From positions 1 through 20,099 of the forward strand of contig CACZQT010000075.1 in NCBI GenBank assembly GCA_902783295.1: a DNA stretch of 20,099 nucleotides, given 5' to 3'. The notes under the pieces are model-generated. The model ran no database searches. It saw only the letters and a program-made list of their open reading frames with translations, and was not told where the DNA came from. The translations under genes were made by a program, and so were the position numbers. The DNA is from an uncultured Lachnospiraceae bacterium (lineage in GTDB: Bacteria > Bacillota > Clostridia > Lachnospirales > Lachnospiraceae). The stretch's first letter is position 1, and every line of letters starts with the position of its first letter. Of this stretch, positions 14,719-20,099 are shown piece by piece.

Positions 14719-15572
14719 AGAAAAGGAAATTGCCGGAGCTGCGGCCTAAACAGCTGTTTATTCTGCTGGCCTCGCTCTGTGTAATACTGGTTGTGGTCAC
14801 TTCGCTCAGCCATTCCGTCAATAACGGGCTCCGGGGAGGCGCGAATACTTTCCTGATGCCCCTGCAGAAAGGGTTTAACTTTCTGGGCGGAGGGATTTTT
14901 CATCAGACGGAGCGGTTTATTACTCTGAAAAATGTTGAAGCAGAGAATGAAGAACTGAAAGCTCTGGTGGCAGAGCTGACAGAACAGAATACCCGCTACC
15001 AGCTGCAGCTTACGGAGCTGGAAGCCTATCAGGATCTTCTGAAGCTGAAGGACCAGTATCCGGATTACGAAATGGTCGGCGCGCATATTATCGGGAAAAA
15101 TTCCGACAGCTGGTATAAGACCATTCTGGTGGATAAAGGAGCCAGGGACGGTATCCAGGTGGATATGAACGTTCTTGCCGACGGCGGCCTGGTGGGAATT
15201 GTAACATCGGTAACAGATACAACAGCTACGGTAAGCACCATCATCAACGACAACCGGAATGTCGGCGCCATGGAACTGACGAGCCAGGACACCTGTATTG
15301 TAACCGGTGATCTGACGCTATACAGCCAGGGCCTGTTAAGCCTGAGCCGTATTGCCAAGGATGATGCCATTCAGGATGACGATAAGATTGTCACATCCAA
15401 TACGAGTGATCTGTATCTTCCGGGGATCCTGATCGGCTATGCCAGAGATCTGTCGGTGGATGCCAACAATCTGACGAAATCCGGGTATCTTGTACCTGTA
15501 GTGGATTTCACCCATCTGGATTCTGTGCTGATCATTACCACATTGAAAGAGACGGGGGCGGAAGAGAAGTGA
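14715..15572 (+). CDS. mreC: Rod shape-determining protein MreC
   Basis: Bitopic membrane protein that organises the elongation machinery and activates PBP2. The 285-residue product has a short basic cytoplasmic tail (MKKRKLPELRPKQ), one transmembrane helix (about residues 14-34), a coiled coil (about 70-115; ENEELKALVAELTEQNTRYQ) and the beta-rich MreC domain. The latter shows the typical DKGARDGIQVDMNVLADGGLVG and the late VDFTHLDSVLIIT segments. Length and order are normal. The start overlaps the radC stop by four bases, and the stop overlaps the mreD start. Confidence 0.94.
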   Translation: MKKRKLPELRPKQLFILLASLCVILVVVTSLSHSVNNGLRGGANTFLMPLQKGFNFLGGGIFHQTERFITLKNVEAENEELKALVAELTEQNTRYQLQLTELEAYQDLLKLKDQYPDYEMVGAHIIGKNSDSWYKTILVDKGARDGIQVDMNVLADGGLVGIVTSVTDTTATVSTIINDNRNVGAMELTSQDTCIVTGDLTLYSQGLLSLSRIAKDDAIQDDDKIVTSNTSDLYLPGILIGYARDLSVDANNLTKSGYLVPVVDFTHLDSVLIITTLKETGAEEK

Positions 15573-16087
15573 AGAGGTTCTGGATCTATGTCGGACTGAT
15601 CCTGGGGGCGTACCTGCTGCAGAATAATATATTCGCGGTATCCCCCCTGATTTCCGCTACCCCGAATCTTCTTCTGATCCTGACATTTTCCATCGGATTT
15701 ATCCGGGGAAAGACGGAAGGCATGCTGGTAGGTCTGTTCTGCGGCCTGCTTATGGACATGGGTTACAGTGAGGTGGTCGGGTACTATGCCCTCATTTACC
15801 TCTTCGTAGGCTATGTCAACGGTTCCATCAGCCAGCTTTTTTATACGGAATTCCTGAACATGCCGCTGCTGCTCTGTGTGCTCAGCGATTTTCTGTATAA
15901 TGTGTACATCTATGTATTCGGGTTTCTGACCCATGGACGCATGGCACTTTCCGTGTACATTCCCCAGGTGATACTGCCGGAAGTCGTTTATACTTCCGTG
16001 CTGACGCTGATCCTGTATCCGCAGTTCCTGAAGCTGGATGCATGGTTCCAGTCGATTGAGAAGAGGAGCGCGAAGAGATTTGTTTAG
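15569..16087 (+). CDS. mreD: Rod shape-determining protein MreD
   Basis: Small integral membrane component of the elongasome, 172 residues, with five to six predicted transmembrane helices. The conserved MreD segment PNLLLILTFSIGFIRGKTEG is followed by GLFCGLLMDM. The start is a GTG at 15569, within the overlapping GTGA of the mreC stop, with a purine-rich GGAAGAGAAG before it. The last 8 bases overlap the preferred start of the PBP2 gene. Confidence 0.92.
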   Translation: MKRFWIYVGLILGAYLLQNNIFAVSPLISATPNLLLILTFSIGFIRGKTEGMLVGLFCGLLMDMGYSEVVGYYALIYLFVGYVNGSISQLFYTEFLNMPLLLCVLSDFLYNVYIYVFGFLTHGRMALSVYIPQVILPEVVYTSVLTLILYPQFLKLDAWFQSIEKRSAKRFV

Positions 16088-18923
16088 AGATATTCTGGAG
16101 TTTCTTGGATATAAACTGAAGCAGCTGGCCTCCTCCAGACTGCTTCCGATCAGCCTGCTGTTTGCCGCGATGTTCATGGTACTGGTAACCCGTCTGTTCC
16201 AGCTCCAGATCATCGAAGGAGAAGAGGCCCAGGAGCGTTATACGCAGACAACCAGGAAAGAGGTAAGCCTCCCCAGTACCCGTGGTAATATTTACGGACG
16301 GAACGGGGAGCTTTTAGCTTATAACCGGCTGGTTTACACAGTCACGGTGACGGACAACGGAGATTACCGGAACGGTTACGAAAAGAATATCATGCTCCTT
16401 CAGCTGATCGATATTCTGAACCGTCATGGAGAGACGATTTCCACGGATGTGCCCATTACCCTGGATGCTGCCGGAGAGTTTCACTATACCGTTTCCGGCA
16501 ATTCTCTGCTTCGCTTTCTGCGGGATATGTACGGGCTGCGGACGACAAAGGATTTTACGGAAAGCAAGCCTGCGGATACGACGGCAAAAGATGCTTTTCT
16601 GTATATGAAGAACCGTTTTGGCGTAGGGAAATATTCCTCCCGCGCCAACGATTCATATGACATCGATGATGCAACGGCGCTGCAGCTGATCAACATCCGC
16701 TATGCCATGTCCCTGAACAGCTATCAGAAGTATATTCCCACAACCGTTGCGCAGGATATCAGCAATGAAACCATGCAGGATGTCCTGGAGCACTCCACCC
16801 AGATGCTGGGCGTGGATGTGGTGGATGCCTATGTACGCCAGTACGCCTATAGTGAAGCTTTTTCCCATATTATCGGTTATACCGGAAAAGCTTCCTCCGA
16901 AGAAATTGAAAAGCTGAATGAAGAAGAAGCGGGCCGGTATGCAAACGGTGACGTGGTCGGGAAAACGGGAATTGAAAGTTATGCGGAAACCAGCCTTCAG
17001 GGGCGTAAAGGCGGACGGGTCATGTACGTGGATAATGAAGGCCATGTACAGTCAGTGGAAAGCGAGACGGCGCCGAGGACGGGCGGCGACGTTTATCTGA
17101 CGATAGATCCGAACCTGCAGATCGGAATTTACCGTATTATTGAAAGGCTTCTGGCAGGGATCCTTCTGGATAAACTGGAGCCGGGGGACGTAACTATCCT
17201 CCCGACCATGAAAAGTTCCGAACGCAAAATCAGTGTGAAAAGTGTTTATTTCCAGCTGATCAACAACAACATCCTGAATATGTACGCTTTTTCGGATGAA
17301 AATGCTTCCGAAGCGGAAAAGAGGATCTACCGTCTGTTCCAGGAGGAAATGGATGCTGTTTCCTGGATGCTTCGTCAGGAGCTCACAAGTACCGATCCCA
17401 AACCATATAAGGAACTGAACAACGACATGCAGGCCTATATGACCTATGCCCATACGGCCATGGAAAACGGCGGCCTGCTGCGTGAAGAGCTGATTGATTC
17501 TTCAGATTCTGTATATATAGCTTACCATAAGGATGAGACCCTGAGCCTGGCCGAATTCCTGAAATATGCTATTTCCAGGTCCTGGATAGACCTTACAAAG
17601 CTGGAACTTGGAGATTCCTATTATACGGCGGAGCAGACTTACAATGCCCTGCTGGAAAAGATCCTGGAGCTTTTAAAATCCGACGTGGATTTCACCAAGA
17701 AGGTATACCAGGAGATCATTTCGACCGACAGACTGGGCGGCTGTGACCTTTGCCTTGCCCTTTTTGACCAGGGACTTCTGAAAGAGGATCCGGAAGCCTA
17801 TGAAAGTCTGAAATCCGGAGATCCTTCGGTTGCCTATCAGTTTATCCGTCAGAAAATCCGCAGTCTGGAAATAACACCCGCACAGCTGGCTCTGGATCCC
17901 TGCTCCGGAGCGGTTACCCTGATCAATACGGAGACCGGAGAGGTCTATGCGATGGTTTCCTATCCCGGATACGACAACAACCGGATATCCAGTTCTTCGT
18001 ATTACTATAAGCTGACCCAGGATCTGTCTCATCCGCTGTACAGCAGCGCTACGCAGACACGTACAGCTCCGGGTTCCTCCTTTAAGCTGGTTTCAACGAT
18101 GGCCGGTATGGAAGAGGGCGTGATCGATACGGATACCGTTGTGGACTGTGAAGGTATCTTCGAAAAAATCGGCCTGCATCTGGCCTGTACTGGTATACAC
18201 GGTGAACTTTCTGTTGTCTCTGCCATCCAGAAATCCTGCAACACTTTCTTCAGTGAAGTTGGATATCTGCTGAGTCTGAATGACGATGGAGATTACTCGG
18301 AAAACCGGGGCGTCAATATGATCAAGAAATACGCTTCTCTGGTAGGCCTTGCGGATAAGACAGGGGTAGAGGTTGCGGAATCTGAACCGAAGGTTTCGGA
18401 TACGGCTCCGGTACCTTCTGCGATCGGACAGGGTACCCATAACTATGCCAATGTGCAGCTGGCCCGTTATGCTGCAGCGGTCGCTACCAGCGGAAACGTT
18501 TTCCGGCTGACTCTCATGGACCGGATCACAGACCTGGAAGGAAAAACCATCCAGGAGTTTTCACCGGAAATTCTGAACCGCCTGGATGTTTCAAACACAA
18601 CGTGGAATGTCATTCATACCGGTATGGCGAGAGTGGTACGTTATGAACATGAGGACGAGTTCCTGCAGGAACTGAATATCGCCGGTAAAACCGGTACTGC
18701 TGAAGAAAACAAGATGCGTCCGAACCATGCTACCTTCGTAGGCTATGCCCCGTATGATGCACCGCAGTACGCGATAGCTGCCACCATTCCTAACGGCTTT
18801 TCTTCGACCTATACCTGCCGGCTGGCTAATGCCGTGATGGAATATGTGTTCGGAAAAACCACACTGGAGGAAATCCAGGAAGCCGGCGCAATTGAATACA
18901 GCGGCAATATTTCGGATGACTGA
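16080..18923 (+). CDS. mrdA: Penicillin-binding protein 2 (class B, elongasome transpeptidase), unusually large
   Basis: Cross-links peptidoglycan during side-wall synthesis together with RodA. With the TTG start at 16080 the product has 947 residues, against about 630-720 for many PBP2 proteins. It has a cytoplasmic tail, one transmembrane helix (about 22-42), then the pedestal domain with PSTRGNIYGRNGELLAYN. The transpeptidase domain has SSFK (S666, K669), SCN (719-721) and KTGT (870-873), so it should be active. Between VYLTIDPNLQ (about 340-350) and SGAVTLINTETGEVYAM (about 609) lies a mostly helical insert of about 240 residues not present in E. coli PBP2. The TTG is chosen because AGAGGAG (16062-16068) precedes it; an in-frame ATG at 16038 lacks a ribosome binding site and lies deeper in mreD. 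The genes mreC and mreD upstream and rodA downstream support an elongation rather than a division role. Confidence 0.92.
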   Translation: MFRDILEFLGYKLKQLASSRLLPISLLFAAMFMVLVTRLFQLQIIEGEEAQERYTQTTRKEVSLPSTRGNIYGRNGELLAYNRLVYTVTVTDNGDYRNGYEKNIMLLQLIDILNRHGETISTDVPITLDAAGEFHYTVSGNSLLRFLRDMYGLRTTKDFTESKPADTTAKDAFLYMKNRFGVGKYSSRANDSYDIDDATALQLINIRYAMSLNSYQKYIPTTVAQDISNETMQDVLEHSTQMLGVDVVDAYVRQYAYSEAFSHIIGYTGKASSEEIEKLNEEEAGRYANGDVVGKTGIESYAETSLQGRKGGRVMYVDNEGHVQSVESETAPRTGGDVYLTIDPNLQIGIYRIIERLLAGILLDKLEPGDVTILPTMKSSERKISVKSVYFQLINNNILNMYAFSDENASEAEKRIYRLFQEEMDAVSWMLRQELTSTDPKPYKELNNDMQAYMTYAHTAMENGGLLREELIDSSDSVYIAYHKDETLSLAEFLKYAISRSWIDLTKLELGDSYYTAEQTYNALLEKILELLKSDVDFTKKVYQEIISTDRLGGCDLCLALFDQGLLKEDPEAYESLKSGDPSVAYQFIRQKIRSLEITPAQLALDPCSGAVTLINTETGEVYAMVSYPGYDNNRISSSSYYYKLTQDLSHPLYSSATQTRTAPGSSFKLVSTMAGMEEGVIDTDTVVDCEGIFEKIGLHLACTGIHGELSVVSAIQKSCNTFFSEVGYLLSLNDDGDYSENRGVNMIKKYASLVGLADKTGVEVAESEPKVSDTAPVPSAIGQGTHNYANVQLARYAAAVATSGNVFRLTLMDRITDLEGKTIQEFSPEILNRLDVSNTTWNVIHTGMARVVRYEHEDEFLQELNIAGKTGTAEENKMRPNHATFVGYAPYDAPQYAIAATIPNGFSSTYTCRLANAVMEYVFGKTTLEEIQEAGAIEYSGNISDD

Positions 18924-18939
18924 TAAAGGAGAGGCTGTT

Positions 18940-19716
18940 TTGGGCAGAGCAATTACGATCATGGGAAAAGGCGGCAGCGGAAAGACTACGGTTTCTGCCC
19001 TGCTGGGCACAGCTCTGGCAGAGCGGGGCAGAAAAACCCTTCTGATCGATGCCTCCCTGGGTCTTCGCGGACTGGATTTGCCTCTTGGACTTGAAAACGA
19101 GATCTTTAACCATCTGGCAGATGTTCTCCTGGACCGGTGCGCTCCGGAAGAAGCCATTCTGGCAGTTCCGGCATGTGAAGGGTTGTTTTTGCTGCCGGCA
19201 GCTCAGGCAAAATTCCCCCTGGATGTCAGTTCCATTTCGATGAAGATTCTGGTCCGTCATCTGAGGGCAGACTATGACTTTATCCTGATTGATGCTGCTG
19301 ACGGCGTGGAAAGAGGCTTTTCCATGTCGGCAGCCGGTGCAGAGGAAGCAGTTCTGGTTTTAGCTGCCGACAGAGCAAGCGTGAGGGCAGCCACCCGTTT
19401 TTCAGCTCTCCTGCGGGAGGAAGGCATTCACGAACAGATGCTGTTTTTTAACCGCCTGGAAGCGGAAAGCATCGGAGGCCCGGATATGGAAGAAGCCCGG
19501 GAACTGCTGGGAGGGCCGGTGATCGGGGCGGCTGCAGAAGAACCGCTTCTGGCCCGTGCTGTAAACCGGGGCACTATTTATGAAGGTGAAAACAGAGAAT
19601 GGATGGAACCCTTCCGGCGGGCAGCCGGCAGGCTGATGGGTGAAGAAATCCCTCCGGAGAAACCTCCGGAACGAAAAGGGTTACGGCACTGGCATTCCCT
19701 GCTGTGGAAGCCTTGA
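18940..19716 (+). CDS. MinD-like ParA/MinD-family ATPase with altered switch I
   Basis: A 258-residue membrane-cycling ATPase of the MinD type. The deviant Walker A GKGGSGKTT (signature lysine K10, P-loop lysine K15) is followed by LLIDASLGLRGLDLPLGLEN, which aligns well with MinD. The position of the conserved second Asp (E. coli D40) is Ser39, while D37 (E. coli D38) is kept. FILIDAADGVERG corresponds to the switch-II region. The C-terminus (RKGLRHWHSLLWKP) could form a short amphipathic membrane-targeting helix like that of MinD. The TTG start is chosen because AAAGGAGAGG (18925-18934) is spaced for it and MGRAITIMGKGG matches the family start; an ATG at 18916 overlaps the PBP2 stop but has no ribosome binding site. 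No minC or minE is adjacent, so a MinD name is provisional. Confidence 0.82.
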   Translation: MGRAITIMGKGGSGKTTVSALLGTALAERGRKTLLIDASLGLRGLDLPLGLENEIFNHLADVLLDRCAPEEAILAVPACEGLFLLPAAQAKFPLDVSSISMKILVRHLRADYDFILIDAADGVERGFSMSAAGAEEAVLVLAADRASVRAATRFSALLREEGIHEQMLFFNRLEAESIGGPDMEEARELLGGPVIGAAAEEPLLARAVNRGTIYEGENREWMEPFRRAAGRLMGEEIPPEKPPERKGLRHWHSLLWKP

Positions 19717-19779
19717 GAGATGTCCGTATTTCTCATATAAAACAAAAAACTGGCAGCTTTGGCCTGAAACGAGGAAGCC

Positions 19780-20099
19780 ATGTTTCGATTTGACTTATAC
19801 AAGAAAAAATATTTTAATATACGTATCCTGCTCTGTGTTATCACGCTTTCCGGGATCGGCCTGCTGATCCTGAACAGCGCCATGGCAAATGATTCCGACA
19901 GGGCTTCCACCATTGTCAAGCAGATCATGGGTCTGTCTGCAGGCCTGGGAATCATGCTTTTTCTGACCCTGGTGGACTATCATTTCATTATGAAATTCGC
20001 CCCGCTGCTGATGCTGCTGAATTATGTACTGCTGTTCCTGGTGCTTACCAGCTTCGGAAAATCAACGCACGGGGCTACGCGCTGGCTGAAAATCGGTCC
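19780..20099 (+). CDS. rodA: RodA, SEDS peptidoglycan glycosyltransferase (5' part only)
   Basis: SEDS polymerase partner of PBP2 in side-wall synthesis. Only the first 106 codons are in the window; the frame is open at the right edge. The protein opens MFRFDLYKKKYFNIR, followed by hydrophobic helices (about 16-33, 47-65 and 73-90) and the conserved stretch THGATRWLKIG, matching the G-x-x-RW segment of RodA/FtsW. GAGGAAG (19771-19777) precedes the ATG. The 63-base gap after the MinD-like gene contains no hairpin or promoter I can support, so it is probably in the same operon. RodA is favoured over FtsW by the neighbouring mreC, mreD and PBP2 genes. Confidence 0.88.
   Translation, partial: MFRFDLYKKKYFNIRILLCVITLSGIGLLILNSAMANDSDRASTIVKQIMGLSAGLGIMLFLTLVDYHFIMKFAPLLMLLNYVLLFLVLTSFGKSTHGATRWLKIG

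Noticed and set aside
16038..16079. ATG at 16038 as the PBP2 start
   Set aside because: No ribosome binding site precedes it and it lies deeper inside mreD; TTG 16080 has AGAGGAG upstream. It is not fully excluded.
1..20099. Mobile elements, CRISPR arrays, phage genes, tRNA genes or a novel defence cassette
   Set aside because: No transposase, integrase, regularly spaced repeats, tRNA-like folds or unknown multi-gene cluster were seen; nearly all coding space belongs to recognised housekeeping families.

Overview
The window looks like chromosomal core DNA from a Gram-positive Clostridia bacterium, most likely of the Lachnospiraceae type. By eye the GC content is moderate. Strong GGAGG-type ribosome binding sites, Clostridia-style gene order (miaB-mutS-mutL-miaA, and radC followed by mre genes) and protein sequences without outer-membrane functions support this. 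All recognised genes are on the + strand. I see no tRNA, rRNA, CRISPR array, insertion sequence or prophage gene.

Layout. (1) 1-1565: the 3' end of an unidentified gene overlaps the start of pyruvate kinase. (2) 1566-4949: a corrinoid (vitamin B12-type) uptake unit. A consensus promoter leads into a cobalamin riboswitch with a terminator expression platform, followed by binding protein, permease and ATPase genes (btuF, btuC, btuD) and a terminator. (3) 4984-13900: a promoter followed by miaB, mutS, mutL, miaA and a PLP-dependent methionine gamma-lyase-family gene, ending at a GC-rich hairpin. MiaA and MiaB act successively on A37 of tRNA, and MutS and MutL form the mismatch-repair core, so two fidelity systems share a transcription unit. 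(4) 13939 to the window end: radC, mreC, mreD, a very large class B penicillin-binding protein (PBP2), a MinD-like ATPase and the start of rodA. This is an elongasome cluster with overlapping or closely spaced genes and several GTG/TTG starts. mreB, minC and minE are absent from it.

The window is mostly conventional. The points most worth a second look are: a MinD-like ATPase without MinC/MinE that has Ser where MinD has its catalytic switch-I Asp; an insert of about 240 residues in PBP2; a B12-binding protein whose lipobox cysteine appears lost by a single base change; the missing mreB; and a family of short GGGAC/GTCCC-cored repeats in at least four intergenic gaps. I did not find a clearly new multi-gene system.
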